DNA of 35,636 nt from Deltaproteobacteria bacterium (GTDB lineage Bacteria > Desulfobacterota > Dissulfuribacteria > Dissulfuribacterales > QOAL01): contig JALSNW010000027.1 in NCBI GenBank assembly GCA_026986785.1, positions 1 to 35,636 of the forward strand. Direction: 5' to 3'. Below are positions 1 through 8,249 of the stretch, one piece after another. Within the stretch, counting starts at the first letter, position 1. Every line of letters begins with the position of its first letter. The position numbers were made by a program, and so were the translations under genes. The notes beneath the pieces were generated by a model. The model worked only from the letters and a program-made list of their open reading frames with translations, did not search any database and was not told the origin of the DNA.

Positions 1-2
1 TA

Positions 3-821
3 TTCATACAATGCGTGGGCTCGAGGCAAGACGACAGGATGTACTGTTCCAGGGTCTGCTGTACCCATTCGGTTCAGTCGGCCATAGAACTGAAGAAGGA
101 AGATCCATCAAAATCCGTATACATCCTCTATCGAGACATGAGGACCTATGGTCAGAGAGAATCCCTCTATAAGGAGGCCCGCAAACTTGGCATAATATTC
201 ATCAACTATGAACTCCATGGAAAACCAGGGGTCAAAAAGGATGAAAAAGGCCTGATTGTAGAGGTATGGGATCACGTACTCCACAAGCCATTGATCATAG
301 AAACAGATGTAGTTGTCCTGGCAAGTGCCATCTTGCCCAATCCAAAGACCAGGGAGCTTGCCAGGCTATTCAAGGTCTCTGTTGACAATTATGGTTTTTT
401 CCAGGAAGCCCACGCTAAGCTTCGTCCAGTAGACTTTTCCGTAGACGGACTCTTCATGGCTGGCCTCGCCCACTATCCCAAACCCATGGAAGAATCCATT
501 GCCCAGGCAAAGGCGGCAGCTGCCAAGGCCTCTGCCATCCTTTCCAAAAAGGCCATAGAGCTTGATGCCACAAGGGCGGAGATCGATCCAAGAAAGTGCG
601 ATGGATGTGGACTTTGCGTGGATGTCTGTCCATACCAGGCCATTAGCTTAGAGGAAGGGATAGACGATCAAGGCAGGCCATGGAAACGCATCCTCATCAA
701 CAAAGCGAGATGCAAGGGCTGTGGTCTCTGCCAGGGAACTTGTCCCAAGGAAGGAATCAATGTAGCAGGGTTTACAACCAGCCAGATCAAGGCGCAGATA
801 GAAGCCGCCCTTTCTGGATAA
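3..821 (+). CDS. hdrA: HdrA-like heterodisulfide reductase subunit A, C-terminal part (5' end outside window)
   Basis: Iron-sulfur flavoprotein of the cytoplasmic HdrABC-MvhADG complex, where the HdrA FAD performs electron bifurcation. The reading frame is open from the window edge, so the gene is truncated on the left. An internal GTG at 15 is not the start, because the frame upstream already encodes the family motif QCVGSR. The visible part has the HdrA signature QCVGSR followed by YCSRVCC, then LYRDMRTYG, a Rossmann/FAD-type region with [11 protein letters not shown], and [14 protein letters not shown]. Near the C-terminus lie two four-cysteine ferredoxin motifs, [12 protein letters not shown] and [12 protein letters not shown], which bind two [4Fe-4S] clusters. 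The gene ends 29 bp before mvhD, matching the usual hdrA-mvhD order. Family identity is clear. Whether the complete protein is a typical HdrA or a longer fused version cannot be seen. Confidence 0.95.
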   Translation, partial: FIQCVGSRQDDRMYCSRVCCTHSVQSAIELKKEDPSKSVYILYRDMRTYGQRESLYKEARKLGIIFINYELHGKPGVKKDEKGLIVEVWDHVLHKPLIIETDVVVLASAILPNPKTRELARLFKVSVDNYGFFQEAHAKLRPVDFSVDGLFMAGLAHYPKPMEESIAQAKAAAAKASAILSKKAIELDATRAEIDPRKCDGCGLCVDVCPYQAISLEEGIDDQGRPWKRILINKARCKGCGLCQGTCPKEGINVAGFTTSQIKAQIEAALSG

Positions 822-850
822 GCCATATATCTACACAGGAGATTAGAATA

Positions 851-1276
851 ATGAATTATGAACCAAAGATTATAGCATTTTGCTGCAACTGGTGCTCCTA
901 TGCGGCAGCAGATCTGGCAGGGATCTCGAGGATCCATTATCCACCAAACGTAAGGATCATCAGGGTCATGTGTTCCGGGATGGTCCATCCCGACCTGGTG
1001 ATAGAGGCCCTGAACAAGGGGGCAGACGGAGTGATGGTCCTTGGGTGACACCTGGGAGAATGTCATTACCAGGATGGTAATTACAAGGCCCTGGCCAGGG
1101 CACAGATGGTGGAAGAGGTATTGGAAGATTTCGGATACGAAAAGGAACGGTTCATGATCTCTTGGTGCTCTGCTGCAGAACCAGATAGATTTGCAGAGGA
1201 AGTTACCAAGATGACCAAAAAGGTGGAGGCCCTGGGACCACACCGGAACAGCCTTGCCAAGGCCAAAGTAGGCTGA
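851..1276 (+). CDS. mvhD: MvhD, F420-non-reducing hydrogenase iron-sulfur subunit, selenoprotein (UGA 1046-1048 = Sec66)
   Basis: MvhD carries electrons from the MvhAG hydrogenase to HdrA. A conventional reading stops at a TGA after VMVLG. The same frame continues as [16 protein letters not shown], which is the conserved MvhD motif GCHxGDCHYxxGN with the first Cys replaced by UGA. The reading then runs to the TGA at 1274, giving 141 residues, a normal MvhD length. Other candidate cluster ligands are the CCNWC stretch near the N-terminus, MCSG, the Cys of ECHY and a late WCSAAE. The ATG at 851 has an AGGAG ribosome site 9 nt upstream. A SECIS-like hairpin lies directly downstream of the UGA (1061-1085). 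The gene sits between hdrA and mvhG with short gaps, so one operon is likely. Selenoprotein forms of MvhD are known in deltaproteobacteria. Incorporation here is inferred from frame, motif and hairpin. Confidence 0.93.
1061..1085 (+). promoter_or_regulatory. Bacterial SECIS hairpin of mvhD
   Basis: Perfect 6-bp stem ATTACC (1065-1070) with GGTAAT (1076-1081) around the five-base loop AGGAT. The stem is extended by TGT/ACA after one C-T mismatch. The loop starts 22 nt after the UGA, and G is at its second position, both as expected for SelB-binding bacterial SECIS elements (loop roughly 16-37 nt from the UGA, G in the first two loop bases). It lies within coding sequence, as bacterial SECIS elements must. 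Confidence 0.85.
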
Positions 1277-1289
1277 AAGGAGCTCAATC

Positions 1290-2213
1290 ATGGCAATAAA
1301 GGTAGCAGAAGAATGGCTGAGTGCCTGTTCAGGCTGTGAGATAGCCATATTGAACATGGGTGAAGCCCTGCTGGATCTACTGGAGCAGTTGGAGTTTGTG
1401 CATATGCCAGTGCTCATAGATCACAAATACCTCGGACAGCTCGGTCAGTCAGATACGATTGACATTCCAGAGGCTGATATTGGAATCGTCTCAGGGGCTG
1501 TTGCCAATGAAGAACACCTCGAGGTACTGAAAAAGATGAGAAAAAGTTGCAGGCTGCTCATCGCCCTTGGCACATGTGCGACTCACGGCGGCATACCTGC
1601 CTTGCTGAACTCATGGACAATGAAGGAGGCCCTTGAAACCATCTTCAGCACCCCCACCACAGAAATACCTGCATCTATACCGGACAAAGGGGTCCCCCCG
1701 CTTCTCGACCGCATTTATGCAGTGGACGAGAAGGTAAAGGTTGACATACTCATGCCTGGATGCCCACCCAATCCTCAACACATAGCAGAGCTATTCGCAA
1801 CCCTTCTCGAAGGAGACCAGCCAACACTCCCAGAGAAGAGCGTGTGCGACACATGCCCAACCCTGAGAAAGGGTAAAGGTGGGGTTAAGAAGATAAAAAG
1901 ATTTCTTGAAAATGCAGCTTGCGACCCCAAGGAGCCCCTTGACAAGATGCAATGCCTGCTGGAACAGGGTTTCATGTGCATGGGGCCTGTAACTGCAGCA
2001 GGCTGTGCTGCCGAAGGCGCGCCCCGCTGCATAAGTGCACGTGTACCATGCAGGGGCTGTTTTGGGCCAGTACGGCCACATGGTAACCAGATGCTCGACA
2101 TGATAAATGCCCTTACCAGCAATGGCATAGATTGGAAGACGATAGTAGACCGGCGCTCTCTTCTGCGCTTTTCAGGGGCCCATGGCCTTCTAAGGCCCAT
2201 TGGCCACAAGTAA
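1290..2213 (+). CDS. mvhG: MvhG, [NiFe] hydrogenase small subunit (group 3c type)
   Basis: Small, iron-sulfur-carrying subunit of the F420-non-reducing hydrogenase. It relays electrons from the MvhA nickel-iron centre toward MvhD/HdrA in the cytoplasm. The 307-residue product starts at an ATG preceded by AAAGGAG. The N-terminal SACSGCE motif supplies the first two proximal cluster ligands, followed by LGTCATHGG and MPGCPPNP, the usual third and fourth ligand motifs of hydrogenase small subunits. A Cys-rich C-terminal half (CDTCP, CLLEQGFMCMG, GCAAEG, RVPCRGCFGP) matches the additional cluster region of group 3 small subunits. No twin-arginine signal is present, in agreement with a cytoplasmic enzyme. 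The stop is 18 bp from the mvhA start. No selenocysteine codon is involved in this subunit. Confidence 0.95.
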   Translation: MAIKVAEEWLSACSGCEIAILNMGEALLDLLEQLEFVHMPVLIDHKYLGQLGQSDTIDIPEADIGIVSGAVANEEHLEVLKKMRKSCRLLIALGTCATHGGIPALLNSWTMKEALETIFSTPTTEIPASIPDKGVPPLLDRIYAVDEKVKVDILMPGCPPNPQHIAELFATLLEGDQPTLPEKSVCDTCPTLRKGKGGVKKIKRFLENAACDPKEPLDKMQCLLEQGFMCMGPVTAAGCAAEGAPRCISARVPCRGCFGPVRPHGNQMLDMINALTSNGIDWKTIVDRRSLLRFSGAHGLLRPIGHK

Positions 2214-2231
2214 CAATTGGAGGACAAACAG

Positions 2232-3689
2232 ATGGATAAGGTAATAAACATTCAGCCGGTCACTCGGATAGAGGGACATGCCAGTATTGCCATTCACCTG
2301 GACGACAATGGCAATGTCCACGAAACCAGACTGCACATCATGTCGCTCAGGGGCTTTGAAAAATTCATAGAGGGCCGACCTGCGGAAGAGGTGCCAAGGA
2401 TAGTCAACAGGATATGTGGGATATGTCCGTGGATGCATCATCTCGCAGCCTGTAAGGCAGTGGATGCCTGCTTCGGCATTACGCCTCCACCAGCTGGGCA
2501 CAGGCTTAGGGAACTGTGCCAGGTAATGGCCCATATAAGTGACAAGATCCTCCATTTCTTTTTCCTGGCAGCCCCCGACTTCGTCATGGGCCCAGATGGA
2601 CACTACAGTGTAAGGAACATAATGGGGATCGTAAAAAAGGCCCCGGAGCTGGCATCAAAGGTGGTGAAGATGCGCCAACTCGGCCAGAATATGCTGGAAC
2701 GATTTGCAGGAAAGGCCATCCATCCCATAGCCGGGGTCACAGGGGGATTTGCAAAGCCCATGCTGGAGGGGGAAAGAAAAGAACTCACCAATGGGGCAAG
2801 GCAACTGCTCGACTTTGCCCTCTACGGCCTTGACTATGCCAAAAAGAATATCTTCAGCCAGTATGAAGAACTCATAGAAGAATTGGGGGCCATAGAAACT
2901 GGATTTTTGGGGACCGTGGACACCCAGGATAGTCTCAGGCTCTATGATGGAAAGTTAAAGCTCATGAAGCCTGATGGGACCTATACCAAATTCAGCAGTG
3001 AAAATTATACAGATTTCATAGAGGAACACGTAGCACCTTGGTCCTACGCCAAGATGCCCTACGCAAAGGTTTGGGGTGAAGGCTTCTCACTGGATCTCGA
3101 TGGCCCGAAAGGCATATACAGGACGAACACCCTGGCGAGAATCAACGTGGCAGACAAGATGGCCACTCCCCATGCCCAGGCCGCCCTTGAAGAATTCAGA
3201 GACAAATTTGGTCGACCTGCCCAAAGCACCTTGCTTTATCATTGGGCCAGGCTTATAGAGCTGGTCTATGCCTGTGAAAGGACGGTAGAGATCCTGGAAG
3301 ATGACCAGATCACGGACCCAGAGGTTAGGGTTGCCTCTGAGCCCAGGGCAGGTAGAGGAATAGGCTGCGTAGAGGCACCAAGGGGCACGCTCATTCACGA
3401 TTATACTACTGACGAAAATGGTTGCATCACAAGCGCCAACATGATCGTTGGAACTACACACAATATTGCCCCCATGAACCTGAGTGTTGGCATGGCAGCC
3501 AGGTCCCTCATCAAGAAAGGTCGAATAAACGAAGGACTGCTCAACAGGATCGAGATGGCGGTCCGCGCCTATGATCCGTGAATCTCTTGTGCCACCCACC
3601 GCCTGGACGGCGGCCCACCAGTTACGATTTCGGTCATAGATTCGAGAGGGGAGCTTGTTGCACGCATAGACAACTACCAGGAGGCATGA
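2232..3689 (+). CDS. mvhA: MvhA/VhuA, [NiFeSe] hydrogenase large subunit, selenoprotein (UGA 3579-3581 = Sec450)
   Basis: Catalytic subunit of the Mvh hydrogenase. The N-terminal nickel-ligand motif is RICGICPWMHH. The second ligand motif, normally DPCxxCxxH, appears as DP-UGA-ISCATH, so the first Cys is replaced by UGA. A conventional reading would end after DP and leave an enzyme without half of its nickel ligands. Reading on gives 485 residues ending at TGA 3687. Residues 457-485 would be the tail removed after His456 by the maturation endopeptidase. A SECIS-like hairpin follows at 3599-3613. Methanogen Vhu/Fru hydrogenases and several deltaproteobacterial enzymes carry Sec at this same position. 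The ATG at 2232 is preferred over the TTG at 2217 because GGAGG lies 8 nt before it. The 3' end overlaps an ATG of the next gene. Confidence 0.95.
3599..3613 (+). promoter_or_regulatory. Bacterial SECIS hairpin of mvhA
   Basis: A five-pair all-GC stem, CCGCC (3599-3603) with GGCGG (3609-3613), encloses the loop TGGAC. The loop begins 22 nt after the UGA, exactly the distance found in mvhD. The loop again has GGA in its centre and G at position 2. The stem is shorter than in mvhD but strong. Confidence 0.8.
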
Positions 3690-3691
3690 TC

Positions 3692-3934
3692 ATGGTTGAC
3701 AAGAAAAGGAAACGAAAAGTAGTGAAGGCAGAATGCCCAAGCTGTGCATGTGGCTATATCGGCCATATGACCGTTGACGAACTAAGAGAACGGGCAGTTG
3801 GAGAAGATTTTGATGCAAGGTGTCCAGTATGCCGCCAGATACACCTCAGCAGGGAGGAAATAGAAGAGATAGAAAGATGTCGGCTGGTCGAATCAGAACA
3901 GTTTCAGGAGGTAAAGAAACAGGCAGAGGCCTAA
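3692..3934 (+). CDS. Small zinc-ribbon-like protein in the mvh operon, unknown function
   Basis: An 80-residue protein with a very basic N-terminus (DKKRKRK) and two CxxC knuckles, CPSC at residues 15-18 and CPVC at 44-47, with an extra Cys at 20. This is the layout of a zinc-ribbon or small metal-binding fold. The rest is charged and helical (LSREEIEEIERC). I do not recognise a named family. The ATG at 3692 is preferred because AGGAGG lies 7 nt upstream. An in-frame ATG at 3686 overlaps the mvhA stop (ATGA) but would have almost no spacing. Either way translation is coupled to complete translation of mvhA, which requires UGA read-through. Position suggests a role in hydrogenase maturation, regulation or complex assembly, but that is inference only. 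Confidence 0.75.
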   Translation: MVDKKRKRKVVKAECPSCACGYIGHMTVDELRERAVGEDFDARCPVCRQIHLSREEIEEIERCRLVESEQFQEVKKQAEA

Positions 3935-4029
3935 ACTGCCCCCCCTGAAACCAGGGCATGGAACGATTTCGTCAGGAAGATAAAAAGCTTCTTCCACCAT
4001 CCGAGCCATCTTGTGATCCGGATTAGATA

Positions 4030-5208
4030 TTAGATTATCAAAAAACCATCTGGGCCAAGGCTTGTTGCAAGCATCACAGAATTTATCTCCCTGTGATCGT
4101 TCCATGTCCCAACGGACTGATTTTCCCCGTTCAACCAAAAAGCCTCTATGTCTCCGGCAAGGGGAATATACTCAACAAGCCCTGAGAGTGCCGCCTTGAG
4201 ATCTGCATTCCCATGGAACAAGGAGCCTTCCTCTTGGATCCACCTGCCCATACGCTCGACTCCATGAAGACCTATGGAAAGGCCAAATTCTCGAAATGCC
4301 AGTCTGTATTCTGCTGAAAGATCCAAGAGCCTTGTCCCAAGAAAGTATCTAAGTCCCTCAGCTGCTGCACTTAATAGGCTCACAAGAAGGGGCACATCCT
4401 CCATATAATGGCTCTTTATCATCTGGGCCACCCTGCACGAGTCGAAAAGCAGGCCCCCGAGACCCAATGGATCATCTGTGACCAGGTCTATACCCTGACA
4501 GATGCCCGCCATATCACGGATCTCATCCAAGAGATCAGGATATTGACCCGCCTTCATCAGATCCATTGGGCCGCACATCTGAAGTTCATTGTAGGTTACA
4601 TAGCCATCCAGGGGGTCATGTTGTCCCATGGAGGGGACCAACACCCTGGTCAAGTCAACACTCATCTTCCAATACATGCGCTTCTTGCCATCGACCGAAG
4701 AGACATAAGTGAATGCAGCATGGGCTGTCTTTGCAAGATCTATTGCCCACCTGTTGTAAGTAAGATCACCCGTTACCCGGCTCACCTTGTTCAATGCATG
4801 CATCCACTTGGTGAGATAGTGATAATACTGTCCATCTCTGTCCCATTCCAGACGTTCATCGAAAGGCTCATCAATCCCACGTTCAAGAAGGGGCTTACCT
4901 ATCCTGAGTCCTCCAATTGTGGGATGATCTTTTCCTTCATCCTCATCCAAACCGCTAATCCATCCAGTCCTTGAATCATCTTTGCTGAAACGCCCGAGAA
5001 TAAAGTGGACCTGATCCACGAGCTGCAGGGCAAGATCCTTGTATATCTTGTCCTGGGTGAGTCTGAAAAGCTCCAAAAAATTGCATACAGCAAAGGCATC
5101 TGTCCAGAGATAACGCCGTGGGGAAGGGCTTGGAGGGGAAAGCCCTGTTTCCCGTGCAAACTCTTCCATTATCGTCATAATAACTGCTATAGCTGCCTCT
5201 GACTTCAT
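4030..5208 (-). CDS. Conserved hypothetical protein, possible six-hairpin (alpha/alpha barrel) fold
   Basis: A 392-residue soluble protein with no signal peptide or membrane segment. The sequence is rich in amphipathic helices with aromatic and acidic conserved-looking patches (YLWTDAFAVCNFLEL, RDGQYYHYLTKWMHALN, GQHDPLDGYVTYNELQ, FWLNGENQSVGTWNDHREINSVMLATSLGP). The pattern of repeated helical hairpins with W/Y and D/E resembles six-hairpin glycosidase-like folds, but no catalytic motif can be assigned with confidence. The start at 5208 has AAAGGAG about 7 nt upstream. It is divergent from the P-type ATPase gene and convergent with the mvh operon, so it is probably a separate unit. No function is proposed. 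Confidence 0.8.
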   Translation of the reverse strand: MKSEAAIAVIMTIMEEFARETGLSPPSPSPRRYLWTDAFAVCNFLELFRLTQDKIYKDLALQLVDQVHFILGRFSKDDSRTGWISGLDEDEGKDHPTIGGLRIGKPLLERGIDEPFDERLEWDRDGQYYHYLTKWMHALNKVSRVTGDLTYNRWAIDLAKTAHAAFTYVSSVDGKKRMYWKMSVDLTRVLVPSMGQHDPLDGYVTYNELQMCGPMDLMKAGQYPDLLDEIRDMAGICQGIDLVTDDPLGLGGLLFDSCRVAQMIKSHYMEDVPLLVSLLSAAAEGLRYFLGTRLLDLSAEYRLAFREFGLSIGLHGVERMGRWIQEEGSLFHGNADLKAALSGLVEYIPLAGDIEAFWLNGENQSVGTWNDHREINSVMLATSLGPDGFLII

Positions 5209-5339
5209 GATCTTCTCCTTTGTACGAACCAGTTTTTTGTCTTTTTATAATATGGGGTCACAGACACCAGTTGTCCAATTCCCTCATGATCACCCCAAGA
5301 GGCTTGCCATCCAAACTGCCAATGGTTAACTGATCTCTT

Positions 5340-7895
5340 ATGGAATCCAATGACATGCGAAAAAAAGCCATTGCCAGCTTGTTGGGGAAGGGCCTTTCAG
5401 AAGATGAGGCGAAAAAACGCCTTGAACACTATGGCACAAATATGCTGCCTCGTGCCAAGAAGAAAACTCTGCTCTCATCCCTGGCTGCCCAGTTCAAGAG
5501 CCCATTGATCCTACTTCTCATGGCAGGAGCGGTTGTATCCATAGCACTTGGCCAGATCCATGATGGCATAGCAATAGTATTGATACTGATACTAAATGGC
5601 ATCATTGGATTCATCCAGGAATTTCGGGCAGACAAGGCCATGGAGGCCCTCAAAAAAATGGCAGCGCCAACTGCCCTTGTAATACGCGGGGGCAGGCACA
5701 GAAAAATCCCTGCATCCCAACTTGTCCCAGACGATATAGTGGTGATCGACTCTGGAGATATCATCCCAGCGGATATTCTCCTCTTGGATGGCGTGGACAT
5801 CAGGGTCGACGAGTCCGCATTGACAGGGGAATCGGTAACGGTACCTAAGAAACCCGCCACAGATATCGAATCCCAGGATGAGGAATCCATGCTCTTCATG
5901 GGTTCAGTTGTGGTCTATGGCAGGGGTGTGGGGATAGTAAAGGCCACTGGGCCCAATACGAGATTTGCAGCCATTGCCAGTCTCTTGGACCAGGCTGGCA
6001 ATGAGATGACACCCCTACAGAGACGTCTGGACAGGCTTGGGAAAAATCTCACCCTCTGGGTACTTGGCATCTGCGCCATGGTATTCCTTGCAGGTCTTTT
6101 AAGGAGCAGGGATGTCATGGAACTCTTTCTCACCTCGGTAAGCCTTGCAGTAGCAGCAGTGCCAGAAGCACTTCCGGCAATAGTCACCATATCTCTTGCT
6201 CTTGGGGCAAGAGAGCTTGCCAAGAAAAAGGCACTTGCAAGGAACCTTCCTGCAGTCGAGACCCTGGGCGCTGTAACCTTCATCTGTTCGGATAAAACCG
6301 GCACAATCACACTCAACAGGATGAGGGTAGAGAAGATACTCGACGCAAAGGGCAAAACAATAGAGAAAGATCCCTCGGTCTGGGAACTCGTCTTGGCTAT
6401 GGCCCTTTGTAATCATGTCTCCAAGACACCTGAAGGCAAACTCATTGGAGATCCAACAGAGACTGCTCTGGTAGAGAAGGTGTTGGAGTTCGGTATCGAC
6501 TTGGAGCAACTCGAGGCTGAATTCCCCTTGGTGGCGGAAATCCCTTTCAGTTCTCAACGCATGTGCATGACCACCATCCACCAGATGGGGGATGGTTCCT
6601 TCATTGCCCTCTCGAAGGGAAGCCCTGAAGCAATCATCCAGAGGTGTGTTGGCATATCTCCCAAAGAGATAGATAGATGGAACAAGACACTGGCAGGTTC
6701 AGGGCTCAGAGTCCTCGCATTTTCTTTCAAAAAACTTGCCACCTTGCAGGATTCCTTGACGGATGTGGAAGACCAAATGCACTTTCTCGGAATGGCAGGC
6801 CTGATCGACCCACCCAGGCCAGAGGTGCCCGGGGCAGTAGCTACCTGTTTCAACGCTGGCATCAATCCGGTCATGATAACTGGCGATCATCCTGAGACCG
6901 CATTGCACATAGCAAGAAAGATCGGGCTTCTGCGGCCACGAGATCCACAAGTGGTTGTAACGGGCAAGATGCTTTCAGCCATGCCTCAACAAGAACTACT
7001 CTGGACTGTAAAAAAGGTGAGGATCTATGCCAGGATCAACCCTGAGCAAAAGCTCCTCCTCGTGTCAGCCCTTCAGAAAAATGGCCAGGCAGTGGCCATG
7101 ACGGGAGACGGTGTCAACGATGCACCGGCACTCAAGCAGGCAGACATAGGGGTTTCTATGGGCATAAATGGGACAGATGTCGCCAAGCAGGCCTCTGATC
7201 TGATACTGCTGGATGACAATTTCGCCACGATAGTCAGGGCAATCAAGATCGGCAGAAGGATATATGACAATATCAGAAAATTTCTGAAATACCTCCTGGC
7301 AAGCAATACAGCAGAGATACTGATCATTTTTCTCGCGCCTTTTTTCGGCCTTCCCATACCCCTTCTCCCAATCCAGATCCTGTGGATAAACCTGATCTCC
7401 GATGGGGCCCCCTGCCTTGCCCTGGTTGCAGAACCAGCTGAAGCAGATGTAATGAAAAGACCCCCGAGACACCCAAAAGAGGGCCTTTTTGCCAGGGGTA
7501 TCTGGCAACACCTCCTATGGATGGCACCTTTCATGACGGCCCTTTGCCTTGGTGTACAAAAATTTGCCCTGGAGACAGGGGCACATTGGCAGACAATGAC
7601 CTTTACTACCCTTGCCTTTTGCCAACTCGCCCACGTCCTTGCTATCAGATCGGAAAAGATGTCCCTGTTCAGCCAGGGCCTCATGTCTAACATCCCCCTG
7701 ACCTTGACAGTATGCATCACAGCAGCAGTACAGGTGGGAATCATATACCTGCCTGAGTTTGCCAATCAACTGCACATAGCTGCCCTGAGCCCAAAGGAAA
7801 TGGGGATATGCGTGGCAGCTGCACTCGCTATATTTGGAGCAGTAGAGATAGAAAAACTGCTACTGAGAAAAGGGATATTGAAATATAAGAGATAG
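5340..7895 (+). CDS. Cation-transporting P-type ATPase, P2A (Ca2+-type)
   Basis: ATP-driven cation exporter in the inner membrane, 851 residues, similar in length to bacterial PacL-type Ca2+ pumps. Order of parts: N-terminal cation-ATPase domain, paired membrane helices (near residues 50-95), actuator domain with the TGES loop (DESALTGES), helix M4 with AVPEALPA, the phosphorylation site DKTGTIT (Asp near residue 318), nucleotide domain with KGSPE, hinge [10 protein letters not shown] (near 588-597), and C-terminal helices. The Ca2+-site residues of SERCA-like pumps appear conserved: Glu in PEALP (M4), Asn and Glu in SNTAEI (M5), and Asn/Asp in NLISDGAP (M6). The usual PEGLP is PEALP here. 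An ATG at 5355 is an alternative start. Neither has a clear ribosome site. A TATAAT lies at 5246-5251 in the divergent intergenic region, without a good -35. Ca2+ is the likely substrate but Mn2+ or another ion is possible. Confidence 0.93.
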   Translation: MESNDMRKKAIASLLGKGLSEDEAKKRLEHYGTNMLPRAKKKTLLSSLAAQFKSPLILLLMAGAVVSIALGQIHDGIAIVLILILNGIIGFIQEFRADKAMEALKKMAAPTALVIRGGRHRKIPASQLVPDDIVVIDSGDIIPADILLLDGVDIRVDESALTGESVTVPKKPATDIESQDEESMLFMGSVVVYGRGVGIVKATGPNTRFAAIASLLDQAGNEMTPLQRRLDRLGKNLTLWVLGICAMVFLAGLLRSRDVMELFLTSVSLAVAAVPEALPAIVTISLALGARELAKKKALARNLPAVETLGAVTFICSDKTGTITLNRMRVEKILDAKGKTIEKDPSVWELVLAMALCNHVSKTPEGKLIGDPTETALVEKVLEFGIDLEQLEAEFPLVAEIPFSSQRMCMTTIHQMGDGSFIALSKGSPEAIIQRCVGISPKEIDRWNKTLAGSGLRVLAFSFKKLATLQDSLTDVEDQMHFLGMAGLIDPPRPEVPGAVATCFNAGINPVMITGDHPETALHIARKIGLLRPRDPQVVVTGKMLSAMPQQELLWTVKKVRIYARINPEQKLLLVSALQKNGQAVAMTGDGVNDAPALKQADIGVSMGINGTDVAKQASDLILLDDNFATIVRAIKIGRRIYDNIRKFLKYLLASNTAEILIIFLAPFFGLPIPLLPIQILWINLISDGAPCLALVAEPAEADVMKRPPRHPKEGLFARGIWQHLLWMAPFMTALCLGVQKFALETGAHWQTMTFTTLAFCQLAHVLAIRSEKMSLFSQGLMSNIPLTLTVCITAAVQVGIIYLPEFANQLHIAALSPKEMGICVAAALAIFGAVEIEKLLLRKGILKYKR

Positions 7896-8249
7896 ACGGC
7901 TTGAAGAACCTTTTACCCTGGACTATGCACTTCAAGTGCCTGAAGAATTGAGACTCATTGCATTGTCGGCATGCATCTGTGCCTATTGTGCTTTCACCCA
8001 AAAGCTGAAGTTCAATCCGTGATAAGTCCGTCAGGCATTCGACGCCGCAAGGGCTCACAATTTTACCGAATCTGTTTTGTTGCCGGGCACTTGAAGTACC
8101 AAAGTACGTCAGAGTGCCCTCCGCATCGTATCTTTGGCAAACTTGCGAGCTGCATAATCCTCGTTTACTTGACAATGTGTTGATACTGGAGACGTTTTGT
8201 CAAAGTTTGCAAGAGACCTCCACCATTTAATAACGGCTAACCATGCGGC
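7896..8249. other. 354-bp non-coding stretch with several inverted repeats; possible mobile remnant or structured RNA
   Basis: It lies between convergent genes. No convincing gene is seen, although short frames exist on both strands. It contains GCACTT-C-AAGTGC (7927-7939), a long hairpin at 8085-8119, a 12-bp inverted pair (7929-7940 with 8086-8097) about 145 bp apart, and TTGACAA/TTGTCAA (8169-8175 with 8197-8203). GCAAACTT (8143-8150) can also pair with AAGTTTGC (8203-8210). This density of palindromes is far above that of other intergenic gaps in the window. A miniature transposable element, a decayed insertion sequence end or a structured RNA would all fit. No transposase motif was recognised. 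Confidence 0.45.
8085..8119. repeat. Long imperfect hairpin (inverted repeat)
   Basis: GGGCACT (8085-8091) pairs with AGTGCCC (8113-8119), and TGAAGTAC (8092-8099) pairs with GTACGTCA (8104-8111) with one mismatch. The loop is CAAA and a single G bulges. The left arm also matches 7929-7940 in inverse orientation. There is no T-run after it on either strand, so it is not a standard intrinsic terminator. Confidence 0.6.

Noticed and set aside
1088-1101. 14-bp perfect palindrome GCCCTGGCCAGGGC as the mvhD SECIS
   Set aside because: It has no loop, and its centre is farther from the UGA than the well-formed AGGAT-loop hairpin at 1061-1085.
668-1417. Minus-strand frame overlapping mvhD and neighbours
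   Set aside because: Shadow of plus-strand genes without recognisable domain or ribosome site.
7828-8175. Minus-strand frame in the palindrome-rich gap
   Set aside because: It overlaps the ATPase 3' end, runs through several inverted repeats, and shows no domain.
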